NCBI GenBank assembly: GCA_964580655.1
Contig: CAZOMR010000038.1
Location: 1-17,433 of the forward strand
Direction: 5' to 3'
Length of the DNA stretch: 17,433 nucleotides
Source: CAZOMR01 sp964580655
GTDB lineage: Bacteria; RBG-13-61-14; CAZOMR01
The position numbers were made by a program, and so were the translations under genes. Below are positions 1 to 6,809 of this stretch, one piece after another. The notes beneath the pieces were generated by a model. That model was not told the origin of the DNA and made no database searches. It worked only from the letters and a program-made list of their open reading frames with translations. The first letter of the stretch is position 1; each line of letters begins with the position of its first letter.

Positions 1-39
1 GGACGGGAGGGGGGCAATAACACAAAAGGCACAGCCAAT

Positions 40-92
40 GTAGGGGCAGGGCTTGGCCTGCCCTCAAAGGGCGCAGCAAGCAGCGCCTCTAC
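40..92. repeat. Small multi-hairpin intergenic repeat
   Basis: The element can fold into a three-way junction. An outer stem pairs GTAG (40-43) with CTAC (89-92). One inner hairpin pairs GGGCAGG (44-50) with CCTGCCC (57-63). The other pairs GGCGC (70-74) with GCGCC (83-87). The TGTAGGGGC...GCGCCTCTAC layout resembles short dispersed palindromic repeats that I recall from many environmental bacterial genomes; this is memory and was not searched. It has no coding content. It lies upstream of the glycoside hydrolase gene and outside its probable promoter. The structure is seen directly; membership of a dispersed family is inferred. Confidence 0.55.
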
Positions 93-178
93 GGCCGAGA
101 ATGAAAAAAGTCACCATTTATGTCGCACACCTCGCAATGAAATACGGTGAGCAGTTTTATCGCGACAATTTCAGTCTT

Positions 179-225
179 TTGACATTTGCTCTTATTCAAA
201 TTTTTGATATAAGTAGTATGATAAT
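179..225 (+). promoter_or_regulatory. Promoter-like region upstream of the glycoside hydrolase
   Basis: A perfect TTGACA box lies at 179-184, but no good -10 box sits 16-18 bases away. The nearest candidates are TATAAG (208-213, spacer 23) and TATGAT (217-222). TATGAT is better placed behind TTCAAA (195-200, spacer 16). The stretch is AT-rich compared with its surroundings and ends about 50 bases before the start codon. A promoter somewhere here is plausible, but the exact boxes are uncertain. Confidence 0.35.
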
Positions 226-274
226 TTTCTGGATCGCGAATGAATTTGCTCGCACAATCTGAAAGGAAAGAATG

Positions 275-1696
275 ATGGAAGAAATAGATCGCCGTCGCTT
301 TTTTGGTGCCTCTCTTTCTGCAGGCGCGGTTGTACTTGGCTCTGCGAGTTCAGCGGCTCGGGGCAAAAAGCAGGAAGAGCTTGTGCCGATTTCCGATGAG
401 CCGGTTACAGCCGATGACTGGCACGCGCTCCGGGGCATGGCCGAGGATGTCTATGCGAAAAACCGCGTGACCCTGGCCGGAGGCACCTTCCACATGCCCT
501 CCCGTGATCTCTACATCTCCCTGTTCGGCTGGGACTCGGGCTGGCATGCCATAACCATGAGCCGTCTCGATCCTCAAATCGCGGCATCCGAGATCGAAAT
601 GCTCCTTAACCAGCAGACTGAGAATGGCCGGGTTCCACACGAGACGCTCTTCGAGGAGATCGAGATCAGATCAAGCCTTAAGCATTTCCTGGCCGTGCAC
701 ATGGGCCAGCGTCAGTACGACGAGCAGAACCGGTCAGCGTTCATTGACCCGCCCAGTTACATGGTGGCGGCGGAAAAGGTCTTTGCCCGGACAAATGACC
801 GAGAATGGCTTGGGCGCATACTGCCCCGGTTAGAGCGATGCGCACATTACCTCACCCATGACCGCGACCTTTTCGGAGACGGCCTGGTCTCGGTAGTCCA
901 CCCATGGGAAACCGGCACGGATTCATCGCCCGCGTATGACGAGATACTGAAGCTCAAATTCAAAACGCCCTTCGACGCGGCTCGCCGCGGACTCATGTAT
1001 CCCGCGATGATCAACCGGCACGCCGATCTTGGCTGGGACATAAAACGCATAGCAGAAAAAAACGAGTTCGTGCTGGAGGACATAGCCTTCAACTCGATCA
1101 CCATCCGCGGGCTTATCTCCATCGCAAGGTTAAACCAGGCACTCGGCAACAGGGACAAGGCCCGGGCCTTCCGCGAACAGGCTCAAGGCATGATCGAGGC
1201 CATCAACCGCATCAACTGGGATGAGGATGACGGCTGTTACTTCTCAAGATACGACCTGAAAAGCCCCGGGCTCGCAAGACGCACCACCTGCTCCTCCATG
1301 CTTCCGCTTTTTACCGGCCTGATCTCAAGGGACAAGGCTGACCGCATCATCCGCGAGCACCTGCTCAACCCGGAAGAATTCTGGCTCAGTTATGTGGTTC
1401 CCTTTAATGCCGAGGACGAGATGGAGAAGAAGGTATACCTTGAAGACCTCTTGCTCTGGCGCGGCCACTGTATCTGGACCAACATGAACTGGATGATGAC
1501 AGAAGGTCTGCTTGCCTACGGCTATCAAGAGGAAGCCCGGGAGCTTGTGCGCCGAACCGCAAAAATGATCCGGCATGAGGGTTTCCGCGAGTTCTATGAT
1601 TCTCGCACAGGCAGGGGCAAGGGCGCCACCAACTTCAACTGGCCCGGACTCATCCTGGACATGATATGCACCACCTGGCCGGAAGCATTGCCCTGA
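275..1696 (+). CDS. Tat-exported glycoside hydrolase, GH63-like six-hairpin (alpha/alpha)6 family
   Basis: This is a 473-residue secreted carbohydrate hydrolase. The N-terminus has a twin-arginine motif (DRRRFFGAS, about residues 5-13), a weakly hydrophobic stretch and a possible cleavage site after SSA, so the enzyme probably acts in the periplasm. The body resembles GH63-type hydrolases such as mannosylglycerate/glucosylglycerate hydrolases: LFGWDSGWHA near residue 80, HPWETGTDSSP with a candidate general acid Asp216, NMNWMMTEGLLAYGY, and FREFYDSRTGRG with a candidate general base Glu439, followed by TNFNWPG. The length suits that group (about 430-480 residues plus signal). The substrate cannot be told. 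There are two adjacent ATG codons (272 and 275). AGGA at 264-267 is 7 bases from 275 but only 4 from 272, so 275 is preferred. It is separated by about 300 bp from the next gene and looks like its own transcription unit. Confidence 0.8.
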   Translation: MEEIDRRRFFGASLSAGAVVLGSASSAARGKKQEELVPISDEPVTADDWHALRGMAEDVYAKNRVTLAGGTFHMPSRDLYISLFGWDSGWHAITMSRLDPQIAASEIEMLLNQQTENGRVPHETLFEEIEIRSSLKHFLAVHMGQRQYDEQNRSAFIDPPSYMVAAEKVFARTNDREWLGRILPRLERCAHYLTHDRDLFGDGLVSVVHPWETGTDSSPAYDEILKLKFKTPFDAARRGLMYPAMINRHADLGWDIKRIAEKNEFVLEDIAFNSITIRGLISIARLNQALGNRDKARAFREQAQGMIEAINRINWDEDDGCYFSRYDLKSPGLARRTTCSSMLPLFTGLISRDKADRIIREHLLNPEEFWLSYVVPFNAEDEMEKKVYLEDLLLWRGHCIWTNMNWMMTEGLLAYGYQEEARELVRRTAKMIRHEGFREFYDSRTGRGKGATNFNWPGLILDMICTTWPEALP

Positions 1697-1862
1697 GTCG
1701 CAATGGCTGAATTCAAGAATGAAGGGCTGGTGTTATATTTATTTTGTATCCAGGTTGTCTATATGTTAGTTTAACTGAGAAACGAGATATTATCTTTACA
1801 ATCCAGCGTTGATTTAAATGCAAAGGCGGAACGGTCAAGTTACAATTTAAGGGCTGGCGGAA

Positions 1863-1891
1863 TTGCCTTAAAAATAGATTTATGGTAAAAT
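1863..1891 (+). promoter_or_regulatory. Sigma70-type promoter for the acyl-CoA module
   Basis: TTGCCT (1863-1868) and TAAAAT (1886-1891) are separated by exactly 17 bases. A TG pair at 1883-1884 gives an extended -10 (TGGTAAAAT). Transcription would start near 1898, leaving a leader of about 97 nt before the dehydrogenase start. The same TTGC-to-TAAAA spacing occurs before hfq and guaB. The rest of the 298-bp gap (1697-1994) shows no gene or clear terminator. Confidence 0.5.
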
Positions 1892-1917
1892 TAGTAAATA
1901 CACCCAGGATTGAGTTG

Positions 1918-1974
1918 TTCAGGTGATGTCCATTAAGCCTGCGTAGTATCTCGAAGGCGAGGTTTCTACCTGAA
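1918..1974 (+). other. Foldable leader upstream of the acyl-CoA dehydrogenase
   Basis: In the predicted leader, TTCAGGT (1918-1924) pairs perfectly with ACCTGAA (1968-1974). Inside, CTCG (1950-1953) pairs with CGAG (1958-1961). An alternative stem, GTAG (1943-1946) with CTAC (1966-1969), would compete with the outer one. The ribosome binding site lies just outside the structure. It matches no riboswitch class I recognise. Confidence 0.3.
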
Positions 1975-1981
1975 AGAAATA

Positions 1982-1985
1982 GAGG
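1982..1985 (+). promoter_or_regulatory. Ribosome binding site fixing the dehydrogenase start
   Basis: GAGG lies immediately before the ATG at 1986, leaving no spacing, but 9 bases before the in-frame ATG at 1995. The second ATG is therefore the likelier start. Confidence 0.6.
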
Positions 1986-1994
1986 ATGCCCGGT

Positions 1995-3155
1995 ATGGAT
2001 TTTGATCTGTCACAAGAACAGTGTATTCTAAGGGACACGGTTCGGCGGTTTGCAGACAAGGAGTTGATACCCCGTGCCGAGAAGATTGACGAGTCCGACC
2101 GTATTCCGGGAACGATAAGGCGGAAGATGGGAGCGCTGGGAATTATGGGATTGTCAATCCCCGAGGCCTACGGCGGTGTCCTGGCTGATGTTCTCAGTGG
2201 TGTGCTTGTAATGGAGGAGTTGAGCCGGGGTTGCGGCGCAGTGGGCATGTCCTGGATGGCCCATGCCCTACTCTGTGGCCATAACATCTACACCCACGGC
2301 AGTGAGAAGACCAGGCAGAAATATCTGCCCGACCTGGCAACGGGTAAGACCATCGGGGCAATAGCCATAACCGAGCCCGGAGCAGGCTCTGATGCGGTGG
2401 GCATCACCACCACTGCGAAGAAGAAGGGCAAGGAATACATTCTGAACGGCACCAAGACATTTATCACAAACGGCCCCATCGCGGATGTGATAGTCCTTTA
2501 TGCAAAGACCGATCCGACCAAGAGGGCGCGCGGCATCACCGCGTTTGTGGTGGAGAATTCCTTTGAGGGCTTCTCGGTAAGCAAGGAGATAAAAAAGATG
2601 GGCCACCGTGGCTCTCCCACAGGCCAGCTCACCCTGGAGGACTGCCGTGTGCCGGAGGATAATGTGCTCCTTTCTGAGAACAGAGGCGTAACAGTGATGA
2701 TGAACAACCTGGACATCGAGCGCACTATTTTTGCCGCAGGTGCAGTGGGGGTTGCCAGCGCGGCGCTGGAATACAGCGTCCAGTATGCTGATGCACGGGA
2801 GCAGTTCGGTCGCCCTATAGGGAAATTCGAGTTTATCCAGGGCAAGCTGGCGGACATGTACACGGAATTGGAGGCCGCGAGGCTCTTGACTTACAAGGCC
2901 GCTATTATGGCTGATAAGTCCAAACGCGGGGGCAAGGGCACAGAAATTCACAAACTTGCGGCCGCGGCCCTGCTTTTTGCAGGGGAGATGGTGGACAGGG
3001 TGACCCGGGAGGCGGTGCAGGTATTCGGCGGGTACGGATATACCCTGGAGTATCCGGTAAACCGGCTTTTCCGCGATGCAAAGCTCTATACCATTGGTGC
3101 GGGCACATCAGAGGTCAGGCGCATGATCATTGCACGAGAGCTTTTACAAATGTAA
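1995..3155 (+). CDS. Acyl-CoA dehydrogenase, isovaleryl-CoA dehydrogenase type
   Basis: This 386-residue flavoenzyme introduces the alpha,beta double bond into an acyl-CoA and passes electrons to electron-transfer flavoprotein. Family signatures are clear: ITEPGAGSDA and FITNGPIADV (FAD/substrate region), REQFGRPIGKFEFIQGKLADMY, and the C-terminal RDAKLYTIGAGTSEVRR. Most acyl-CoA dehydrogenases carry the catalytic Glu in the last motif (YEGTS). Here that position is Ala (GAGTS), as in isovaleryl-CoA dehydrogenase, and the Glu in LDIER (Glu242) matches the alternative catalytic position of that subgroup. Substrate is thus probably branched or longer acyl-CoA, by inference. It is full length. 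Start 1995 is chosen from the GAGG spacing; 1986 is the alternative. The thiolase genes follow on the same strand, suggesting a shared acyl-CoA degradation role. No electron-transfer flavoprotein gene is in the window. Confidence 0.92.
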   Translation: MDFDLSQEQCILRDTVRRFADKELIPRAEKIDESDRIPGTIRRKMGALGIMGLSIPEAYGGVLADVLSGVLVMEELSRGCGAVGMSWMAHALLCGHNIYTHGSEKTRQKYLPDLATGKTIGAIAITEPGAGSDAVGITTTAKKKGKEYILNGTKTFITNGPIADVIVLYAKTDPTKRARGITAFVVENSFEGFSVSKEIKKMGHRGSPTGQLTLEDCRVPEDNVLLSENRGVTVMMNNLDIERTIFAAGAVGVASAALEYSVQYADAREQFGRPIGKFEFIQGKLADMYTELEAARLLTYKAAIMADKSKRGGKGTEIHKLAAAALLFAGEMVDRVTREAVQVFGGYGYTLEYPVNRLFRDAKLYTIGAGTSEVRRMIIARELLQM

Positions 3156-3188
3156 GCCTGAATGGAGTTCACTTTTTTCATTTTTTGC

Positions 3189-3246
3189 TTGTATTGGCGG
3201 TTGTTTTTTTGATATAGTGCAATACGGTTCCTATCAGGGAATAGGA
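3189..3246 (+). promoter_or_regulatory. Weak promoter-like region and leader hairpin before the first thiolase
   Basis: The 112-bp gap after the dehydrogenase is T-rich. TATAGT (3213-3218) is a good -10 match, with only a poor -35 (TTGTAT, 3189-3194, spacer 18). Downstream, TCCTAT (3229-3234) pairs with ATAGGA (3241-3246), a 6-bp hairpin just before the ribosome binding site. The thiolases may have an internal promoter or may simply be read from the dehydrogenase promoter. Confidence 0.3.
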
Positions 3247-3253
3247 TAAAAAA

Positions 3254-3259
3254 AGGAGG
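3254..3259 (+). promoter_or_regulatory. Strong ribosome binding site of the first thiolase
   Basis: AGGAGG lies 8 bases before the ATG at 3268. It is one of the strongest Shine-Dalgarno sequences in the window, suggesting high translation of this thiolase. Confidence 0.75.
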
Positions 3260-3267
3260 TTTTCAAG

Positions 3268-4449
3268 ATGAAAGAAGCAGTAATCGTTGATGGTGTGAGG
3301 ACTCCAAACGCCAGGGCTCACAAATCAAAAGGCTGGTTTCGCGATATCCGGCCTGACGAACTCTTGACCGCTGTGTGGGAGAGGTTGTTCGAGCGCAATT
3401 CCAAGGTTAAGCCGGAAGATATAGAGGCGGTCTTCATCGGTTGTGCCAACCAGACCGAGCAGACGAACGACATCGCGCGGCTGGCCTGGCTGGCCTCGGG
3501 TTATCCGGACAGCGTGGCAACAAACTGCGTCAACCAGCAGTGCCCTTCGGGAATGTCCGCGGTGGAGCATGCCTGTCGGGCCATTATGTGCGACGAGGGC
3601 GACATCTACATCGCAGGCGGGGTCGAGGACATGTATCGCGTTCCAATGGCCATGCACATTGATTTCCCTCCACGGATCGCCAAGCACTATAACCCTGCAG
3701 AAATCCCCATGGGCCCGACAGCGGAGAAGGTGGCCGAGCAGTACAAGGTTAATCGCAAGGATACCGAGGTCATGGCCTACTGGAGCCATATGCGGGCGAA
3801 AGAGGCCAGGGATGCAGGCAAGTTCAAAGACGAGATCGTTCCCATTATGGGCAAAAAGGAAGACGGGACAGAGTTCCTCGTCGAGCACGACCAGTGGATT
3901 CGAGATAACCCCAGTCTGGAGCAGATGGCCGGGATGAAGCTTGCCTTCCGTCCACCAGAGGGGCCGGGAGTCGTAACCGCGGCCACCAGCTCGCCTCTTA
4001 CCACGGGGGCATGTTCTCTGCTCATCATGAGTCGTGAAAAGGCTGATGAACTGGGCATGAAATATCACATCAAGTACAGGGCAGGAGCCATGGCCGGATG
4101 CGATCCCACAATGATGGGGATCGGCCCCATATTCGCGTGCCGCAAGGTGGTCAAACGCGCCGGGCTCACCCTGGACGACATTGATGTGATCGAGTTGAAC
4201 GAGGCCTTCGGAACACAGTCCCTGGCCGTGCTCCGCACGCTGGGCATCGAGGAGAACGCGCCATTCAAGAAGGTCAACATCTGGGGAGGCGCTCTTGCGC
4301 TGGGGCATCCTCTGGGTGAGTCAGGAGCCCGGATAATCATCACCCTGAACAGCATCATGAAGACCGACAAGAAGGACGCCAAGTACGGGCTGGCCATGCT
4401 CTGCGGCGGATTCGGCAACGCCAACGCGAGCATCTGGGAGCGCGTGTAA
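3268..4449 (+). CDS. Thiolase family protein (acetyl-CoA acyltransferase-like), divergent paralogue
   Basis: This 393-residue protein belongs to the degradative thiolase family, whose members cleave 3-oxoacyl-CoA with CoA to release acetyl-CoA. The catalytic set can be placed: nucleophile Cys92 in QQCPSGMSAV, NEAFG, His347 in LGHPLGESGA, and Cys379 in LCGGFGNA. Several usually conserved residues around these differ from family norms and from the next gene. The usual NGGA before GHP is WGGA, the usual NSS is TSS (VTAATSSPLT), and the DGA motif is TGA. A changed substrate or a preference for condensation is possible but not shown. It follows the dehydrogenase by 112 bp, and the paralogous thiolase begins 112 bp after it. 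Full length; start set by the strong ribosome binding site. Confidence 0.9.
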   Translation: MKEAVIVDGVRTPNARAHKSKGWFRDIRPDELLTAVWERLFERNSKVKPEDIEAVFIGCANQTEQTNDIARLAWLASGYPDSVATNCVNQQCPSGMSAVEHACRAIMCDEGDIYIAGGVEDMYRVPMAMHIDFPPRIAKHYNPAEIPMGPTAEKVAEQYKVNRKDTEVMAYWSHMRAKEARDAGKFKDEIVPIMGKKEDGTEFLVEHDQWIRDNPSLEQMAGMKLAFRPPEGPGVVTAATSSPLTTGACSLLIMSREKADELGMKYHIKYRAGAMAGCDPTMMGIGPIFACRKVVKRAGLTLDDIDVIELNEAFGTQSLAVLRTLGIEENAPFKKVNIWGGALALGHPLGESGARIIITLNSIMKTDKKDAKYGLAMLCGGFGNANASIWERV

Positions 4450-4473
4450 TAATAAAAGGTTTGTAGCTTTAAC

Positions 4474-4531
4474 AAGATTCCCCCGAAAAGAGACCCTGAT
4501 CGGAAGCAGGGTCAGGTAAAGGGGGAATCTT
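4474..4531 (+). terminator. Nested inverted repeat between the two thiolases (terminator or mRNA-processing element)
   Basis: A perfect 11-bp outer stem pairs AAGATTCCCCC (4474-4484) with GGGGGAATCTT (4521-4531). Within it a 7-bp stem pairs GACCCTG (4492-4498) with CAGGGTC (4507-4513) around an 8-base loop. A weak AT-rich tail (TTTATATT) follows. The nested form is unlike a simple intrinsic terminator. It may attenuate readthrough or stabilise the upstream message, setting different levels of the two thiolases. It ends 16 bases before the ribosome binding site of the next gene. Confidence 0.6.
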
Positions 4532-4547
4532 TATATTGAGAATTGAT

Positions 4548-4552
4548 GGAGG
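4548..4552 (+). promoter_or_regulatory. Ribosome binding site fixing the start of the second thiolase
   Basis: GGAGG abuts the ATG at 4553 but is 9 bases from the in-frame ATG at 4562. The second gives an N-terminus (MKDAVIVDAIRTP) that lines up exactly with the upstream paralogue (MKEAVIVDGVRTP). Confidence 0.75.
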
Positions 4553-4561
4553 ATGTGGCGT

Positions 4562-5737
4562 ATGAAGGATGCGGTGATCGTGGATGCTATTCGGACCCCG
4601 GTGGGTCGCGCTCACAAGGATAAAGGCTGGCTCCGCACGGTCAGGCCGGATGACATGGTGGTTCATCTGTTTAAGTCTATTTTCCCTCGCAATCCTCGCG
4701 TTGACCCCGGGCAGGTTGAAGAGGTAATGATCGGGTGTGCCAACCAGAGCGGTCCCCAGGGCGGTCCCGGGCTTGCTCGTATCTGCTGGCTCATGACGGG
4801 GTACCCCTTACATGTCGCGGCTAATACCATTGAGATGCAGTGCGCCTCTGCCATGGCCGCCATACATCACTCGGCCCGCGCCATCATCCTGGGGGATGGC
4901 GAGGTATATCTTGCCGGCGGAGTGGAGAGCATGAGCATGGTGCCGATGGGATCGGGGTATGAGCCGAACAACAAGATAGCTGATTTCTTCAATCCTTATG
5001 AACTACCCATGGGCATGACTGCGGAAAAGGTGGCGAGAAAATACGGGATCAGCCGCGAGGACATGGACAGATTCAGCCTGGAGAGCCACCAGAAAGCAGT
5101 GAAGGCCCAGGAGGAGGGCAAGTTCAAGGACGAGATCATTCCCATTGAGGTGACCTACGAGGATGGTTCCACCCGGGTTATAGATCGCGATCAGGGGCCA
5201 AGAAAGGATACCTCGATTGAGAAACTTTCATCGCTTCAGCCTGCATTCCTCCCTCCAGACCAGAGCGCAGGCATCACTGCTGGAAATTCATCCCCCCTTA
5301 ATGACGGGGCCAGCCTGGTGCTCTTGATGAGCAGGGACAAGGCCAAAGAACTAGGGTATAAGAGTGCACTCAAGATCATCTCCATGGCGCACGCGGGCGT
5401 GGACCCCACAGAGATGGGACTCGGCCCTATCCCTGCGACCCGCAAGGCGCTGGAGCGGGCCAGGCTCAAGCTCGACAAGATTGACCTGATAGAGATTAAC
5501 GAGGCTTTTGCATCACAGTCGCTTTACTGCTCGCGTGAGCTCAAGTTCGACATGAGCAAGGTAAATGTCAACGGCGGCGCCATTGCCCATGGACATCCTC
5601 TTGGCAACTCCGGCAGTCGAATCGTTGTCACCCTGTTCCACGAGATGAAACGCAGGAACGCCCGTTACGGCCTGGCCACTCTGTGCGTGGGCTTCGGCCA
5701 GGGCGCGGCCACCGTGATGGAATTGATCGAGCCGTGA
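4562..5737 (+). CDS. Thiolase (acetyl-CoA acyltransferase), FadA-like
   Basis: This 391-residue thiolase fits the standard degradative pattern. It has nucleophile Cys94 in MQCASAMAA, AGNSSPLNDGAS, NEAFASQS, His345 in NGGAIAHGHPLGNSG, and Cys375 in LCVGFGQG. It is homologous along its whole length to the preceding gene (AHKDKGW, GCANQ, PMGMTAEKVA, GKFKDEIIPI), so the pair arose by duplication, but it keeps the consensus active-site neighbourhood that the first copy has lost. It probably performs the last step of beta-oxidation for products of the nearby acyl-CoA dehydrogenase; enoyl-CoA hydratase and hydroxyacyl-CoA dehydrogenase must come from elsewhere. Its stop codon overlaps the probable GTG start of the next gene. 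Start 4562 is chosen by ribosome binding site spacing and paralogue alignment. Confidence 0.92.
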   Translation: MKDAVIVDAIRTPVGRAHKDKGWLRTVRPDDMVVHLFKSIFPRNPRVDPGQVEEVMIGCANQSGPQGGPGLARICWLMTGYPLHVAANTIEMQCASAMAAIHHSARAIILGDGEVYLAGGVESMSMVPMGSGYEPNNKIADFFNPYELPMGMTAEKVARKYGISREDMDRFSLESHQKAVKAQEEGKFKDEIIPIEVTYEDGSTRVIDRDQGPRKDTSIEKLSSLQPAFLPPDQSAGITAGNSSPLNDGASLVLLMSRDKAKELGYKSALKIISMAHAGVDPTEMGLGPIPATRKALERARLKLDKIDLIEINEAFASQSLYCSRELKFDMSKVNVNGGAIAHGHPLGNSGSRIVVTLFHEMKRRNARYGLATLCVGFGQGAATVMELIEP

Positions 5738-6759
5738 CCGATACAAATGAAGGTCCCGGAGAGGATGCCACAGGCGAGCAGAGCGCATCCCCTCCTGGAT
5801 CAAGCCGGGTCTTGACCGTCAGCCGAAGGGTAATTCCCTGGATCGGCACTGTCCTGATTTTCGCGTATATATTTTACAGGGTGCCCATCCGGGATGTGCT
5901 TGACTCCTTTCATCTTGTGCGGCCTGTAATTTTCATCTCCCTCTACACTATCCAGTTCGTGATTTTCTTCAACATGGACGCCCTGGCCCACTACCTCGTG
6001 TTCAACTGGTTCAATGCAAAGACAGGGTGGGTCGAGGTATTTTTCGCGCGCGGAGCAACCTACATCTTGAGCCTGCTTAACTACTTTGTCGGTCAGGGGG
6101 GGATAGGCTTCTGGCTTGCCCGCAAGAAGAATGTAAGTGCGACGGAGGCCACGAGCTCCATTGTTTTTCTCCTGTTCATGGACCTTTTTTCCCTGATACT
6201 CTTTGCAAGTATTGGAGTGATGTTCTTGCTTGAGGATGTCAAGCTCACTGACTTTTTTTCGCTGAAAAGTGAAGGGCATCTCGTTCGATTCACACTGATA
6301 ACACTTGTTGTCATGCTCTTTCAGGTCTCAATATGGCTCTCCCGGACCGAGGCCCCGCTGGCCCGCTGGCTCCTTTTTCGCGGGCCTTTTCTTGTCTTCG
6401 GACGGGCTCTTGGAAGTCAATTCGCTATCTTACTACTCGTTAAAGTAGGGATTTTTCTCTCCGATGTGCTTTTTACCTGGCTCCTGCTCAAGAGCTTCGG
6501 GATAGATATTCCTTTAATGCTGGTGTTCACATACCTGCCGCTGATCTATCTCATCGGTTCCATCCCCATCACGGTTTTTCATCTCGGGACCACCCAGGCC
6601 GCCTACATCTGGTTCTTCAAGGACTTCGCAGAGCCCGAGGTGCTCATCGCCTTTTCCCTGCTTATAAACTTCATGATGCCCCTGACCCGGACAGTGGCTG
6701 GCTCGCTTTGCCTCCGTCGGGTTTCGCGTGAGCTTTTTGCAAAGATCGAATCAGGGTAA
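5734..6759 (+). CDS. Flippase-like integral membrane protein (LPG synthase TM-domain family)
   Basis: This protein of about 341 residues has a polar N-terminus of some 30 residues followed by roughly seven to eight hydrophobic segments. The layout and motifs resemble the lysylphosphatidylglycerol-synthase transmembrane family (UPF0104/flippase-like). These include a GGIGFWLARKKNVSATEA segment like that family's cytoplasmic loop, and a late PITVFHLGTTQAAYIW segment in the place of its conserved glycine-rich stretch. Members are thought to move or modify lipids at the inner membrane; no substrate can be named. There is no ATG at the gene start. GTG 5734 overlaps the thiolase stop (GTGA), a classic coupling junction; GTG 5683 is an alternative that would add 17 charged residues. 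The GT39-like gene follows after 50 bp, so the two may act together in glycolipid or envelope assembly. Confidence 0.75.
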   Translation: MTDTNEGPGEDATGEQSASPPGSSRVLTVSRRVIPWIGTVLIFAYIFYRVPIRDVLDSFHLVRPVIFISLYTIQFVIFFNMDALAHYLVFNWFNAKTGWVEVFFARGATYILSLLNYFVGQGGIGFWLARKKNVSATEATSSIVFLLFMDLFSLILFASIGVMFLLEDVKLTDFFSLKSEGHLVRFTLITLVVMLFQVSIWLSRTEAPLARWLLFRGPFLVFGRALGSQFAILLLVKVGIFLSDVLFTWLLLKSFGIDIPLMLVFTYLPLIYLIGSIPITVFHLGTTQAAYIWFFKDFAEPEVLIAFSLLINFMMPLTRTVAGSLCLRRVSRELFAKIESG

Positions 6760-6774
6760 AAGGCTATCGGGGGG

Positions 6775-6802
6775 TTGTTAGTTCATTACTATCCTTTATA
6801 AT
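6775..6802 (+). promoter_or_regulatory. Promoter that could give a leaderless transcript
   Basis: TTGTTA (6775-6780) and a perfect TATAAT (6797-6802) are 16 bases apart. The next gene's ATG begins at 6810, 8 bases after the last base of TATAAT, which is where transcription would start. No Shine-Dalgarno sequence is present before that ATG. A leaderless mRNA is therefore possible. Confidence 0.4.
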
Positions 6803-6809
6803 ATTACCG

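Noticed and set aside
53..262. 69-codon plus-strand frame before the glycoside hydrolase
   Set aside because: It begins inside the hairpin repeat, has no ribosome binding site, and runs through the AT-rich promoter region. The internal ATG at 101 is no better.
196..438. 80-codon minus-strand frame over the hydrolase start
   Set aside because: It is antisense to the Tat signal region, has a low-complexity Ser/Glu composition and matches no family I recognise.
2268..2951. 227-codon minus-strand frame
   Set aside because: It lies entirely antisense to the acyl-CoA dehydrogenase, whose family motifs are unambiguous.
3156..3210. Intrinsic terminator after the acyl-CoA dehydrogenase
   Set aside because: There are T-runs, but the only stem before them is TGAA/TTCA (4 bp), too weak to support a terminator.
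3325..4308. 327-codon minus-strand frame
   Set aside because: It is a long frame opposite the first thiolase. Length alone comes from the codon bias of the sense gene, and no family pattern is seen.
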